Below, in pieces: positions 1 through 8,921 of a stretch of 64,000 bases of DNA. The position numbers and the translations under genes were made by a program. The notes under the pieces were generated by a model, which worked only from the letters and a program-made list of their open reading frames with translations, was not told where the DNA came from and made no database searches. How positions within the stretch are numbered: the stretch's first letter is position 1; each line of letters begins with the position of its first letter. The DNA is from Alg239-R122 sp041746135 (GTDB lineage Bacteria; Pseudomonadota; Alphaproteobacteria; Sphingomonadales; Sphingomonadaceae): assembly GCA_041746135.1 (NCBI GenBank), contig JBGTHQ010000028.1, positions 62,001-126,000 on the forward strand, in the 5' to 3' direction.

Positions 1-1163
1 GGTTCGGTGACACCGATTTCGGTGCCCGCGACTTTGGCGGTATATCCAGACAGGAAATGATACATTGCCTGTTCGGGTGTGAGCCGCGAGATCGGGGGCA
101 AGACGCCGAACGCATCCGCCGTCAGCATGATGATATTTTTCGGAACCGGCCCCATGTTCTTTTCGGACGTATTGTGAATGAAGTCGATCGGATAGGCACC
201 GCGCGTATTTTCCGCGAGGCTGTTATCATTCAAGTCCAGCTCGCGCGTTACCGAATCCATTACCACGTTTTCCAGGACGGTGCCGAAACGCTGGGTCGTG
301 GCGTAGATTTCGGGTTCGGCGACAGGGTCGAGCCGGATCATCTTGGCATAACAGCCGCCTTCGAAATTGAAAACCGCCGTATCCGACCAGCCATGTTCGT
401 CGTCGCCGATCAATATGCGACTGGCATCGGCGGACAGCGTCGTCTTGCCCGTACCGGAAAGCCCGAAGAAAACGGCTGTATCCCCATCCGCCCCCATATT
501 GGCCGAACAGTGCATCGGCATGACACCTTTCAATGGAAGCAGATAGTTCAGCAGACCGAACACCGATTTCTTCATTTCGCCGGCATAGGCGGTGCCGCCG
601 ATCAGAATCAGTTTTTCCGTAAGATTGACGGCGATGACTGCGGGTCCGTTGGTGCCATGTCTGGCCGGGTCCGCATGAAAACTCGGTAGGTCGATAATCG
701 TATATTCCGCAGTGAAATCGGCAAGCTCTTGCGCGCTAGGCCTTACCAGCATCGTACGGATGAACAGGCTGTGCCAGGCCAGTTCGTTGATAACGCGGAC
801 ATTCACGCGATGCTCGGGCTGCGATCCGCCGAAAAGCTGCTGGACGTAAAGCTGCTTACTATCCCCCAGAGCGGCAAAAAAGTCCGTTTTCAGTGCAGCG
901 AAATGTTCACTCGACATGGACTTGTTGGATTTACCCCACCAAACACTGTCTTCCGTCTCGGCATCGCGCACAATGAATTTGTCGTTGGCCGAGCGTCCGG
1001 TATGTTTGCCGGTAGTGACCACAAGCGGTCCGGCGGCGGCAAGATGACCCTCGCCATTTTGGATAGCATGTTCGGTAAGGGCGGCGCGCTGTAAGTTGTA
1101 TTCGATATGCGCACCGAGTTCGAGCCCCAGATCGGCCAGCGCCTTTTGGTTTGAATGTGTCAT
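1..1163 (-). CDS. pckA: Phosphoenolpyruvate carboxykinase (ATP), partial at the left edge
   Basis: ATP-dependent PEP carboxykinase converts oxaloacetate plus ATP to PEP, the entry step of gluconeogenesis. About 387 N-terminal residues lie inside the window; the C-terminus is cut off by the left edge (family length about 530). The start is the ATG at 1163, giving MTHSNQKALADLGLEL. Diagnostic sequence includes the kinase-1 P-loop FFGLSGTGKTTLS and the following metal-binding LIGDDEHGW. The gene is divergent from chvI across a 221-base gap. A pckA-chvI-chvG arrangement is well known in alphaproteobacteria and suggests shared control of carbon flow and envelope signalling. Identity is near certain. 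Confidence 0.96.
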   Translation of the reverse strand, partial: MTHSNQKALADLGLELGAHIEYNLQRAALTEHAIQNGEGHLAAAGPLVVTTGKHTGRSANDKFIVRDAETEDSVWWGKSNKSMSSEHFAALKTDFFAALGDSKQLYVQQLFGGSQPEHRVNVRVINELAWHSLFIRTMLVRPSAQELADFTAEYTIIDLPSFHADPARHGTNGPAVIAVNLTEKLILIGGTAYAGEMKKSVFGLLNYLLPLKGVMPMHCSANMGADGDTAVFFGLSGTGKTTLSADASRILIGDDEHGWSDTAVFNFEGGCYAKMIRLDPVAEPEIYATTQRFGTVLENVVMDSVTRELDLNDNSLAENTRGAYPIDFIHNTSEKNMGPVPKNIIMLTADAFGVLPPISRLTPEQAMYHFLSGYTAKVAGTEIGVTE

Positions 1164-1276
1164 GCTAATCTCACTTAATCCAAAAATTGCGGTTGCTTCG
1201 CATGACCTTGCATACGTACGCATACCAGATATTCTTCGCTTAGTAGATGCGGAAAGCCCCGTCAAACCGCCATTTT

Positions 1277-1294
1277 CATGACAACGCTGTCATG
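1277..1294. promoter_or_regulatory. 18-base dyad in the pckA/chvI divergent promoter region
   Basis: The sequence CATGACAACGCTGTCATG has perfect 7-base arms (CATGACA and TGTCATG) around a 4-base centre. It lies 113 bases upstream of pckA and 91 bases upstream of chvI. A TTGACT hexamer follows at 1297-1302, which could be the -35 of a chvI promoter, although the matching -10 near 1320 is poor. The symmetry and position suggest a dimeric regulator site. Which regulator binds is not known; autoregulation by ChvI is a guess. Confidence 0.4.
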
Positions 1295-1384
1295 TATTGA
1301 CTTTACACCGGGCATGGCGAATGCCATCACGGTGCAGTCAAAAATGCTGTTTCGGCGCAGCCAATATTTCCGGGATGAAGTGTT

Positions 1385-2092
1385 ATGACGGCAACAATCG
1401 CTTTGGTAGATGATGACAGGAATATCCTGACATCGGTTTCCATTGCTTTACAATCGGAAGGTTACATGACCCGGCTGTATACCGATGGGGAAACTGCACT
1501 CAAAGCCATCACCGAAACGCCTCCCGACCTTGCCGTGCTTGATATCAAAATGCCGCGTATGGATGGCCTTGAACTTCTCCGCCGAATGCGGGAAAAAAGC
1601 GACCTGCCGGTTATATTCCTTACCTCAAAGGATGACGAACTGGATGAGGCGCTGGGTCTCGCCATGGGGGCGGACGATTATATTTCCAAACCATTTTCGC
1701 AAAGACTTCTGATCGCCCGCATCAAAGCTATCCTGAGGCGCTCAGAATACATTAGGAATGCCCAGCAAGGCGACGATGTAGCCCCCAGCGAACCCATAAT
1801 ACGGGGCAGTCTGACAATGGATCCAGCACGTCATATGGTCAGTTGGAAAGAGATGCCGATTACGCTGACCGTTACCGAATTCATGATACTGGAAGCTTTG
1901 GCGGCACGACCCGGGGTCGTAAAAAGCCGCAACCAATTGATGGACGCAGCATACCAGGATGACGTCTATGTAGATGACCGTACCATCGACAGCCATATCA
2001 AACGTTTGCGCCGCAAATTCCGTGAGGCGGATAACACATTTGGCGCAATAGACACTCTTTACGGGGCGGGTTACCGATTTGCCGAAAACTAG
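1385..2092 (+). CDS. chvI: DNA-binding response regulator ChvI (OmpR/PhoB family)
   Basis: This 235-residue OmpR-type regulator is the partner of ChvG, which follows it. The receiver domain (about 1-120) shows the acidic pocket D9-D11, phosphoacceptor D53 in VLDIKMPRMDG, T80 and K102 in the YISKPF motif. The C-terminal winged helix (about 140-235) ends with the typical DDRTIDSHIKRLRRKFRE recognition region and YGAGYRF wing. In alphaproteobacteria ChvI controls envelope, acid-stress, exopolysaccharide and motility genes. The gene opens the chvI-chvG-hprK-rapZ-EIIA-HPr-methyltransferase operon and overlaps chvG by 14 bases, so translational coupling is likely. Confidence 0.93.
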   Translation: MTATIALVDDDRNILTSVSIALQSEGYMTRLYTDGETALKAITETPPDLAVLDIKMPRMDGLELLRRMREKSDLPVIFLTSKDDELDEALGLAMGADDYISKPFSQRLLIARIKAILRRSEYIRNAQQGDDVAPSEPIIRGSLTMDPARHMVSWKEMPITLTVTEFMILEALAARPGVVKSRNQLMDAAYQDDVYVDDRTIDSHIKRLRRKFREADNTFGAIDTLYGAGYRFAEN

Positions 2093-3677
2093 AAAATTTT
2101 CGGACCGGGGCAACGATCTCTCGCTCTTTTGGACCCGCCGACTGTCATTGACCGTGCGCATATTGATGGTCAACGTATTTGCACTCGCCATGCTTGCCGG
2201 CAGTTTTTTCTATCTTGACAGCTACCGCGAACAGCTGATCGGCGAACGTATGCGCCAAGCGCAGGAAAAAGTGCAGATATTGGCGAGAATGCTGGCGTCT
2301 GATACCGTAAACGACGCCAATATTATTGTGGATATCGGCAGGGATATCGATACGCAAATACGGATATATTCCGGTGGCGGCACCAAGCGGCTGGACAGTT
2401 TTTTACTGGATAGCCCGGCATATATTCTTCGCGATCCCCGGAACGAACCGTGGAAACGCGAAGCGGCCCGGATGATGGATCGCACGATTGAGGCGATTGT
2501 CGGCGCCCCCGATGTCGAAACATTTGTTCCACCGCTCACGGACACAGCCGCCGCATGGCCCGAGATTCAAAAAGCAATTGTCAAGAACACACCCGTTCCA
2601 CAGTTCCGCTATGCCGCCGACCGGACACCTTATATCAGTGCGGCCGCACGAATACCCGGCAGCGATACAGCAGTGTTGATCACCGAAAATGCACGCGATA
2701 TAACTCGTAAGGTTCGCGAACAAAGGTCCATGCTGGCGCTTCTCATTCTTACAACCACGGCAATTTCGGTGCTTTTGTCGCTGTTTCTCGCTCGGACTAT
2801 CGTACGTCCGTTGCGGAGACTTGCGCGTGCGGCCGTACGGGTTCGACTGGGACGCGCCCGCGAAGTGGTTGTTCCGCGTCTTCCGGAAAGGCGCGACGAA
2901 ATCGGTATGCTGGCACGGGCGCTTTCCGACATGAGTCTTGCCTTGCGTGACCGAATCGACGCGACCGAAAATTTTGCGGCAGACGTAAGCCATGAAATAA
3001 AAAACCCGCTGGCGTCGTTGCGATCCGCGCTGGAAGGCCTCGAAACGGTCAAGGATCCTGGTTTACAGACACAGCTTTTGTCAATTGCATCCAGCGATGT
3101 GCAGAGAATGGACCGTCTGATCACGGACATTTCCGAAGTCTCCCGGGTCGATGCGCAACTGTCACGCACGCAATTCGAACCTGTCGATCTGGGCATCATG
3201 ATCGAAAACCTTCTTGCCGCGCGTGAGGAACGACAGATTAATTACGGCCGCGAAATCGCTTTCGCTCGGCCGCGACGCGGAGTCGCCACCATAGCGGGAG
3301 AAGCGATCAGGCTGGAGCGCGTGATCAGCAATCTGCTCGATAACGCCATATCGTTTTCACCGGAAAACGGATTGATACAAATCGTCGCGACACGGGTTTA
3401 CGATACTGTACATATCCAGGTTATCGATAGCGGCCTTGGCGTACCGGAACAGGAACGGGAAACGATTTTTCGCCGGTTTCACAGCGTTCGTCCCGACGGA
3501 GAGGATTTTGGCCGACATAGCGGGTTGGGACTCGCCATTGCACGTACCATAATCGAAGCACATCACGGCACACTGACTGTGTGCGACCGTGAGGACGATG
3601 AATCGGGGGCCTGCTTTCGTATCACCCTGCCTGCCGCCATTTCCGATCCAGATCTGACGGGATTAGCCGATGCCTGA
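2079..3677 (+). CDS. chvG: Sensor histidine kinase ChvG
   Basis: A 532-residue inner-membrane histidine kinase. Membrane segments are at about 28-46 and 216-240, enclosing a periplasmic sensor of about 170 residues. A HAMP linker (about 240-292) follows, then the dimerisation/phosphoacceptor helix with H305 in DVSHEIKNPLASL. The ATPase domain has an N box (RVISNLLDNAISFSP), G1 (VIDSGLGVPE), F box (IFRRFHSV) and G2 (HSGLGLAIA). The start is a TTG inside the end of chvI; no better in-frame ATG occurs before the first membrane segment. It phosphorylates ChvI, and in relatives is restrained by the periplasmic inhibitor ExoR, which is not in this window. Confidence 0.92.
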   Translation: MPKTRKFSDRGNDLSLFWTRRLSLTVRILMVNVFALAMLAGSFFYLDSYREQLIGERMRQAQEKVQILARMLASDTVNDANIIVDIGRDIDTQIRIYSGGGTKRLDSFLLDSPAYILRDPRNEPWKREAARMMDRTIEAIVGAPDVETFVPPLTDTAAAWPEIQKAIVKNTPVPQFRYAADRTPYISAAARIPGSDTAVLITENARDITRKVREQRSMLALLILTTTAISVLLSLFLARTIVRPLRRLARAAVRVRLGRAREVVVPRLPERRDEIGMLARALSDMSLALRDRIDATENFAADVSHEIKNPLASLRSALEGLETVKDPGLQTQLLSIASSDVQRMDRLITDISEVSRVDAQLSRTQFEPVDLGIMIENLLAAREERQINYGREIAFARPRRGVATIAGEAIRLERVISNLLDNAISFSPENGLIQIVATRVYDTVHIQVIDSGLGVPEQERETIFRRFHSVRPDGEDFGRHSGLGLAIARTIIEAHHGTLTVCDREDDESGACFRITLPAAISDPDLTGLADA

Positions 3678-4104
3678 TCAAGGAACCATTTTATATTCCG
3701 CCTCTGCTATGGCTATCGGCGATCGCGCCATATTGATCGAAGGGCCATCCGGCATTGGCAAATCCGAGCTCTGCCTGATGCTGTTCGATAGGGGCGCGCA
3801 TGTGATAAGTGACGATCAGACGGAGCTCACTATTTCAGGCAATCAAGTTTTGGCGGCTTCCGCTCCCAATATAGCAGGCCAGCTGGAGATCAGGAATTTG
3901 GGCATTATGAACCTTGGCTATGTGATAAATATACCTGTCGCTCTGATTGTGACATTGTCGCAAAATGCGCCGCGATTCATTGACGAGGCAAGACATATAT
4001 CCATATTGGGTATCGAAATGCCGCAGGTAATGCTTACCCCACATGAATATTCTCTGCCGATAAAAGTGGAATGGGCATTGCGCCGCTTCGGACTCCCCAT
4101 ATAG
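3670..4104 (+). CDS. hprK: Short HPr kinase/phosphorylase, catalytic domain only
   Basis: A 144-residue protein matching the reduced alphaproteobacterial form of HPr(Ser) kinase/phosphorylase. It lacks the N-terminal domain of the roughly 310-residue Firmicutes enzyme. The P-loop GPSGIGKSE at 25-33 and the downstream LISDD-like segment (HVISDDQTEL, 44-53) are the family hallmarks. It would phosphorylate or dephosphorylate HPr on serine; HPr is encoded three genes downstream. It overlaps the end of chvG by 8 bases. Linkage of chvG/chvI with hprK is conserved in alphaproteobacteria and couples PTS state with two-component control. Confidence 0.9.
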   Translation: MPDQGTILYSASAMAIGDRAILIEGPSGIGKSELCLMLFDRGAHVISDDQTELTISGNQVLAASAPNIAGQLEIRNLGIMNLGYVINIPVALIVTLSQNAPRFIDEARHISILGIEMPQVMLTPHEYSLPIKVEWALRRFGLPI

Positions 4105-4114
4105 ATAAAGATTG

Positions 4115-5053
4115 ATGACTGAAAAACCGGAAAACACAGCGGCTGTGGAACGCCAGAGGATTATGCTGGTCACCGGACTGTCGGGTGCCGGCAAATCGAC
4201 CGCATTGCGCACTCTGGAAGATCTAGGGTGGGAAGCGGTAGACAATTTTCCGATCCGGTTACTTGGACGCCTTTTGGAAACCCCTCTCCCCTCTGGCCGT
4301 GATGATACCCGTGCTCCTCTGGCCATAGGTTTTGACAGCAGAACGCGCGGTTTCGATCCCGCCGCCATTATGCGCAATATAAAGACCCTCGATGCCCAGG
4401 GGCATCATAGTATCACGACCCTATTTCTGGATTGCGCGGGCAGCGAGTTGGCAAGACGCTATAACGAAACCCGCCGCCCCCACCCGTTGGCCACGGATCG
4501 TCCTGCGGATCGCGGCATCGCGCAGGAACGCGAATTGATGCAACCGCTTCGGCGCTGGGCAGAACATGTTCTTGATACAACCAATTTTGCCGCCAACGAT
4601 TTGCAACACGCCATTCGCGAACAATTCAGCCTGGGCAACAGCACGCTGCCGACATTGACCGTTACCAGTTTCGGATTTGCGCGCGGTATGCCGCCGATCG
4701 CGGATCTCGTATTCGACATGCGCTTCCTGCGCAATCCTCACTGGAACAGCGAACTGCGCCCGCAAACCGGGCAGGATCCTGCCGTCGGCGAGTATATCCG
4801 TGATGATGTCGCTTTTAAAGAAGCATATGAACGTATCTTGGGCCTTATTATTTTCCTGCTTCCGCGTTATGCCGCCGAAGGCAAGGCTTATGTCAATATA
4901 GCATTCGGCTGCACAGGCGGCAGACATCGTTCTGTGTTTACGGCCGAGCAAATTGCGAAAGACTTGCGCGCATCAGGCTTTTCGCCCAGTGTCGCCCACC
5001 GCAACCTGGCATCGCGCCCGGCCGATGAACTGGAAGGCAGGCCGAAGACATGA
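4115..5053 (+). CDS. rapZ: RNase adapter / nucleotide-binding protein RapZ
   Basis: A 312-residue RapZ (YvcJ) family protein. The N-terminal P-loop GLSGAGKSTALR (residues about 22-33) binds ATP or GTP. The conserved C-terminal domain carries VNIAFGCTGGRHRSV, the segment that in E. coli RapZ serves sensing of amino-sugar metabolites. Known RapZ proteins guide RNase E to small RNAs controlling glucosamine-6-phosphate synthase; whether that role holds in this group is untested. I used the ATG at 4115, although an in-frame TTG lies immediately before it. It sits 10 bases after hprK in the same operon. Confidence 0.92.
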   Translation: MTEKPENTAAVERQRIMLVTGLSGAGKSTALRTLEDLGWEAVDNFPIRLLGRLLETPLPSGRDDTRAPLAIGFDSRTRGFDPAAIMRNIKTLDAQGHHSITTLFLDCAGSELARRYNETRRPHPLATDRPADRGIAQERELMQPLRRWAEHVLDTTNFAANDLQHAIREQFSLGNSTLPTLTVTSFGFARGMPPIADLVFDMRFLRNPHWNSELRPQTGQDPAVGEYIRDDVAFKEAYERILGLIIFLLPRYAAEGKAYVNIAFGCTGGRHRSVFTAEQIAKDLRASGFSPSVAHRNLASRPADELEGRPKT

Positions 5054-5123
5054 TACGGGCGGCAAATAACCGTTATGACGACCCACAGGGACACACGCTA
5101 TTGAACCGGAGCAACAAGCCGAA

Positions 5124-5528
5124 ATGATTGGCATGATTTTGGTCACGCATGGCCGCCTGGCAGAAGAATTTCTGGTGGCGATGGAGCATGTAGTCGGCAA
5201 GCAGAAAGATATCGCGACGATCTGTATCGGGCCGAACGACGACATGGAGCAACGGCGTCAGGATATCGCCGCCGCAATAACAGACGTCGATAGTGGCGAG
5301 GGCGTCATCATTCTGACCGACCTGTTCGGCGGGACACCTTCAAATCTTGCCATTTCGCTGCTCGATGCAGGCAAAGTCGAAGTTATAGCCGGCGTAAACC
5401 TGCCGATGCTGATTCGGCTTGAGGGCGCGCGCAAGTCGATGAACGTGAGAGGGGCAGTCAGCGCCGCGCGCGAAGCCGGGCAAAAATATATTAGCGTTGC
5501 CTCCGAACTTTTGGGACTGGAAAGCTGA
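5124..5528 (+). CDS. PTS EIIA component, mannose/sorbose family
   Basis: A 134-residue EIIA-Man-type protein. It begins MIGMILVTHGRLAEEF, with H9 as the predicted phosphorylation site, and has the LTDLFGGTPSN motif of the fold. It would accept phosphate from HPr, encoded next (one base apart). No EIIB, EIIC or EIID genes are nearby, so it probably serves regulation, as proposed for the alphaproteobacterial ManX/PtsM branch, and not sugar transport. It lies 70 bases after rapZ; the gap shows no clear terminator. Confidence 0.9.
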   Translation: MIGMILVTHGRLAEEFLVAMEHVVGKQKDIATICIGPNDDMEQRRQDIAAAITDVDSGEGVIILTDLFGGTPSNLAISLLDAGKVEVIAGVNLPMLIRLEGARKSMNVRGAVSAAREAGQKYISVASELLGLES

Positions 5529-5529
5529 T

Positions 5530-5802
5530 ATGCCCTCCGAAAAGATCCAAATCACCAACAAACGTGGTTTGCACGCCCGGGCCAGCGCCAAATTCGTAAC
5601 TGCCGTTTCCAAATTGCCCGATGATCTCGTCGTAACGGTGGCAAAAGACGATGCCCAAGTGAACGGCACCAGCATCATGGGTCTGATGATGCTGGGCGCG
5701 GCACGCGGCGACCACGTCATCGTTTCGGTCGAAGGTGCGCAGGCCGACTTGCATCTGGTCAAGCTGGTGGGACTGGTCAAAGACGGTTTCGGCGAGGACT
5801 AG
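5530..5802 (+). CDS. ptsH: Phosphocarrier protein HPr
   Basis: A 90-residue HPr. The active-site histidine is H15 in RGLHARAS, and S48 in NGTSIMGLMML is the expected target of the HprK encoded upstream. The ATG at 5530 was chosen because only one base separates it from the EIIA stop and the protein has full family length from there; an earlier in-frame ATG would add 11 residues that match no HPr. It is the hinge between EI (not encoded here), the EIIA upstream and HprK. Confidence 0.95.
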   Translation: MPSEKIQITNKRGLHARASAKFVTAVSKLPDDLVVTVAKDDAQVNGTSIMGLMMLGAARGDHVIVSVEGAQADLHLVKLVGLVKDGFGED

Positions 5803-6648
5803 GTGCACCTCAATACATCTCCCCATGGCAACTTCGACGATGACGGTCGGCGGATCATCACCGGTTTTTCCAATCCACTGGTCAAGCAGGTGCGCAGCCT
5901 GCGCGAGAAGAAACATCGCAAAGCGAGCGGGCATTTTCTGGCCGAAGGTCTGCGGCTATTGACCGAAGCGCTGGAGACCGGGTTCGTGCCGGTCATGCTC
6001 TTCATGTCCGACACCCGCGAACCGCATCCGCTCATCAACGCGCTGGAAGACGCCGTCACTGCTAGCGGCGGGCAAATCATCGTGACCTCGCGCGAACTCC
6101 TTGCGAAAATGTCGGGTAAGAATAACCCGCAAACCGTGCTGGGGGTCTTTCGCGATCATCCCGCTATGCTGGGCGATCTTGACCGCAGCAGCGCCAATAT
6201 CTGGCTGGTGGCGCAATCGCTGCGCGATCCCGGCAATCTCGGTACGATGTTGCGCACTGGCGACGCGGTCGGGGCGGGCGGGCTTATCCTGGTCGATGAA
6301 AGCGTCGATCCATTTTCAGTGGAAGCGGTCCGCGCCAGCATGGGCGCGATTTTTACGCAAAAGATTGCGCAATCATCCTGGCAAGAATTTCTGCCATGGC
6401 TGCGCGTCGGACCGGGTCAGTTGGTGGGCACAAGCTTGAATACTGAGAATGACTATCAGGCGGTGGAATACAGCACTCCTACATTCCTTCTGATCGGCAA
6501 CGAAGCGCAAGGGCTTCCCGCAGAATATGAAAGCGAATGCGATAGGCTCGTCAAAATACCGATGCTGGGCAAGGCCGATAGCCTGAACGCCGCGGTGGCG
6601 ACCGCCGTTATGGCGTACGAGGTGCTGAACCAGCAGCGACGGTCGTAA
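5803..6648 (+). CDS. TrmH/SpoU-family RNA 2'-O-methyltransferase
   Basis: A 281-residue SPOUT methyltransferase. The N-terminal substrate-binding region (about 20-110, beginning ITGFSNPLVKQVRSLREKK) resembles the TsnR/RlmB/YsgA branch. The C-terminal domain shows the three SPOUT motifs: ALRDPGNLGTMLRT, the segment at LLIGNEAQGLP, and IPMLGKADSLNAAVATAV. It would transfer a methyl from SAM to a ribose in rRNA or tRNA; the target cannot be assigned. The start is a GTG directly after the HPr stop, so it is co-transcribed with the PTS genes. Confidence 0.88.
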   Translation: MHLNTSPHGNFDDDGRRIITGFSNPLVKQVRSLREKKHRKASGHFLAEGLRLLTEALETGFVPVMLFMSDTREPHPLINALEDAVTASGGQIIVTSRELLAKMSGKNNPQTVLGVFRDHPAMLGDLDRSSANIWLVAQSLRDPGNLGTMLRTGDAVGAGGLILVDESVDPFSVEAVRASMGAIFTQKIAQSSWQEFLPWLRVGPGQLVGTSLNTENDYQAVEYSTPTFLLIGNEAQGLPAEYESECDRLVKIPMLGKADSLNAAVATAVMAYEVLNQQRRS

Positions 6649-6692
6649 AGCCGTTCATTGCACAATCATCCCTAAACCATTACGTTGTTTCC

Positions 6693-7403
6693 ATGCGATT
6701 TATAGCATTCACCCCCGCGCTTTTCCTTGCGCTGACCGCCTGCCTCCAACAACCTGCGGCGGAGACGCTGCCGCCTGCGACCGAGGCGGCGGACGATGTC
6801 TATAAAGCGATCGGCACCGAACCCGGCTGGCTGCTGGAAATCGATGCGGAGCAGATCCGGTATCTGGGCGATTACGGGGAGACGCGAATCACCGTCGCCA
6901 CCCCGCAAGCGAGGCCGAGTTTCAACGGCACGCGGTACGTGTCCGATCTTCTGACCGTCGATATCACGAAAAGCATCTGCAATGACGGGATGAGCGATCG
7001 CCGCTATGCCGACCGCGTCACGGTATCGGCAGATGGCAACACGGTCAGCGGGTGCGGCGGAAATATCCTGCCGCCTGAAAATCTGGACCAGACCCGCTGG
7101 CGCATTACGGCGATCAATGGAAACCCGCCCTCGGCGCCGCAAGAAGCGGCCATGGATTTCACCGGCGGACAGCTCGCCGCAACGGTCGGATGCAACCGGT
7201 TTTCCGCTGCATACACCGCCGACGCGCAACTAATTACGGGTCCGGCACGTGCGACTCGCATGGCATGTTCCGGAAAACTCAGCGACGAAGAAGCGGCGCT
7301 GTCGCGGTTTTTCGAAAGCCCGGCCAGCATCCGTTTTACCTATGACGGCAGCATGCTGCTCGATTCAAACGGGCAGATTTTCGTGCTGGAACAGATTATT
7401 TAG
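6693..7403 (+). CDS. META-domain putative lipoprotein
   Basis: A 236-residue exported protein. The N-terminus MRFIAFTPALFLALTAC is a lipoprotein signal with the acylated cysteine at about 17. A middle region (about 35-125) resembles the COG3650-type domain often paired with META. The C-terminal META domain (about 125-235) starts at TRWRITAINGNPPSA and includes VGCNRFSAAY and RMACSGKLSDEEAAL. Such proteins (HslJ-like) are linked to envelope stability and stress resistance, without known enzymatic activity. It lies 44 bases after the methyltransferase, and its stop overlaps the rmuC stop by 8 bases on the opposite strand. Confidence 0.8.
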   Translation: MRFIAFTPALFLALTACLQQPAAETLPPATEAADDVYKAIGTEPGWLLEIDAEQIRYLGDYGETRITVATPQARPSFNGTRYVSDLLTVDITKSICNDGMSDRRYADRVTVSADGNTVSGCGGNILPPENLDQTRWRITAINGNPPSAPQEAAMDFTGGQLAATVGCNRFSAAYTADAQLITGPARATRMACSGKLSDEEAALSRFFESPASIRFTYDGSMLLDSNGQIFVLEQII

Positions 7404-8853
7404 CGTCTTTCGTCCTGTCTTGCATAACCTTGGCCTGCATACCCGTATCCGGTAGCGCGTCGAGGGCCGGACTGTCCTCCGCACTGCCGTAGCGCGGTAG
7501 CGCATCCAGCTCGCTCACATCCTCGATCGCCCGCTTGCCCGTTTCGATATTGAGTTCGGCGAATCGGCGGCCGGTGGAAAGCACGTTGCGCTCGTAACTG
7601 CCGACAAATTTGTTGTAATTGCCGACCGCGCTCGAAAGACCCGATCCCATGCGTTTCAGATGCTCGCTGGTGACGGCGAGCCGATCGTACAATTCCTTGC
7701 CGAGTTCGGCAATCTGCCGCGCTTCGCGGGCGACCCCCTCCTGTCGCCATACGCTCGCCACGGTGCGGGCGATCGCGACCAGATTGGTGGGCGTCGCGAG
7801 CAAGATTTTCTTCTCGAACGCATAATCCCACAATGTCGCATCATGTTCGAGCGCGGCGGAGAGAAAATGTTCGCCCGGAACGAACAGGATGACATAATCG
7901 GGCGCATCGGAAAACTGGTCCCAATAGGCTTTTTTGGACAGGCCGTCGACATGCGCTTTCATCGACCGGCAATGCGCGGCCAGCGCCGTGTGGCGCTTGT
8001 CTTCATCGTCCGCGGCAAAGGCGTCCTGATAGGCATTGAGCGAGACTTTGGCATCGATCACCAGCGACTGCCCGCCGGGAATACGCACGACCGCATCGGG
8101 GCGCAGCCGCCCGTCCTCGGTATCGATGCTCTGCTCCATCACGAAATCGGTATGTTCGGCCAGTCCGCACGTCTCGAGCACGTTGCGCAATTGCTGCTCG
8201 CCCCAGCGCCCGCGCGCCTTGGGCGCATTGCGCAGGCTGTTGACCAGACGCGCCGCTTCGGTCCGCACCGCCTCCTGCCCCAGTTTCATATCGCCCATCA
8301 GACCTTTCAGATCGCCATATGCTTCGGTGCGGTCCTTCTCGATTTTTCGCACGATATCTTCATAGGCTTTTAACCGTTCGCCAACGGGCGTCATAACCGA
8401 TTTGAGCTTGGCCTCGTGCTTTTCCTCGGCCTGGTTGAAGCGCGCATCGGCGCGTTCGAGGAACGCTTTCTGGGCCTCGCCCAGCAACTTGCCGCCGACT
8501 TCGCTGAACTGCGCCGACAAGGCCTCCTTGGCTTCGAGCAGCTGTTTCAACTGCTTGTCATGATTGGTCGCGTCGCTTTTCAGCGCGGCATTATTGGCCA
8601 ACAGCGCCTCGCGCTGCTGGCGATAGGATTCGATGCGCTGTTCCAGCTCGCCGGCCCGGCTGGCGCGTTCCTCGGCCCCCGCCAGATCGCGGATCGCCGC
8701 GCGGAATTTCTCGTCCAGTTCCTTGAGCTGCGCCTCGGCTTCCGCGCGCTCCCTGCGCATATCGGCCACCGGCCTGCCGCCAAGAAACCAACCTAAAGCT
8801 ACACCGACGAGCAACGCAAAAAAAGCTATAATAATTTGAACGTACTGATCCAT
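7396..8853 (-). CDS. rmuC: DNA recombination protein RmuC homologue
   Basis: A 485-residue RmuC protein. An N-terminal membrane anchor (about 7-26) is followed by a long coiled coil (about 35-200, rich in Glu, Ala, Lys and Arg). The RmuC nuclease-like domain (about 215-420) includes GRWGEQQLRNVLE, RPDAVVRIPGG and VIDAKVSLNAY; the last resembles the PD-(D/E)XK core. RmuC limits inversions between short inverted repeats. The start ATG at 8853 is preceded by a GGAG ribosome site. The C-terminal 40 residues are acidic and disordered-looking. Confidence 0.93.
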   Translation of the reverse strand: MDQYVQIIIAFFALLVGVALGWFLGGRPVADMRRERAEAEAQLKELDEKFRAAIRDLAGAEERASRAGELEQRIESYRQQREALLANNAALKSDATNHDKQLKQLLEAKEALSAQFSEVGGKLLGEAQKAFLERADARFNQAEEKHEAKLKSVMTPVGERLKAYEDIVRKIEKDRTEAYGDLKGLMGDMKLGQEAVRTEAARLVNSLRNAPKARGRWGEQQLRNVLETCGLAEHTDFVMEQSIDTEDGRLRPDAVVRIPGGQSLVIDAKVSLNAYQDAFAADDEDKRHTALAAHCRSMKAHVDGLSKKAYWDQFSDAPDYVILFVPGEHFLSAALEHDATLWDYAFEKKILLATPTNLVAIARTVASVWRQEGVAREARQIAELGKELYDRLAVTSEHLKRMGSGLSSAVGNYNKFVGSYERNVLSTGRRFAELNIETGKRAIEDVSELDALPRYGSAEDSPALDALPDTGMQAKVMQDRTKDAK

Positions 8854-8921
8854 TTAGTATCTCCAACAGGAGAAGCGGGGTGGGCAAAGACAAATTACCC
8901 ACCCACGACGAAATTAAGTAA

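Noticed and set aside
57..1281. Plus-strand open frames opposite pckA
   Set aside because: They are antisense shadows of pckA; the minus frame has clear PEPCK motifs.
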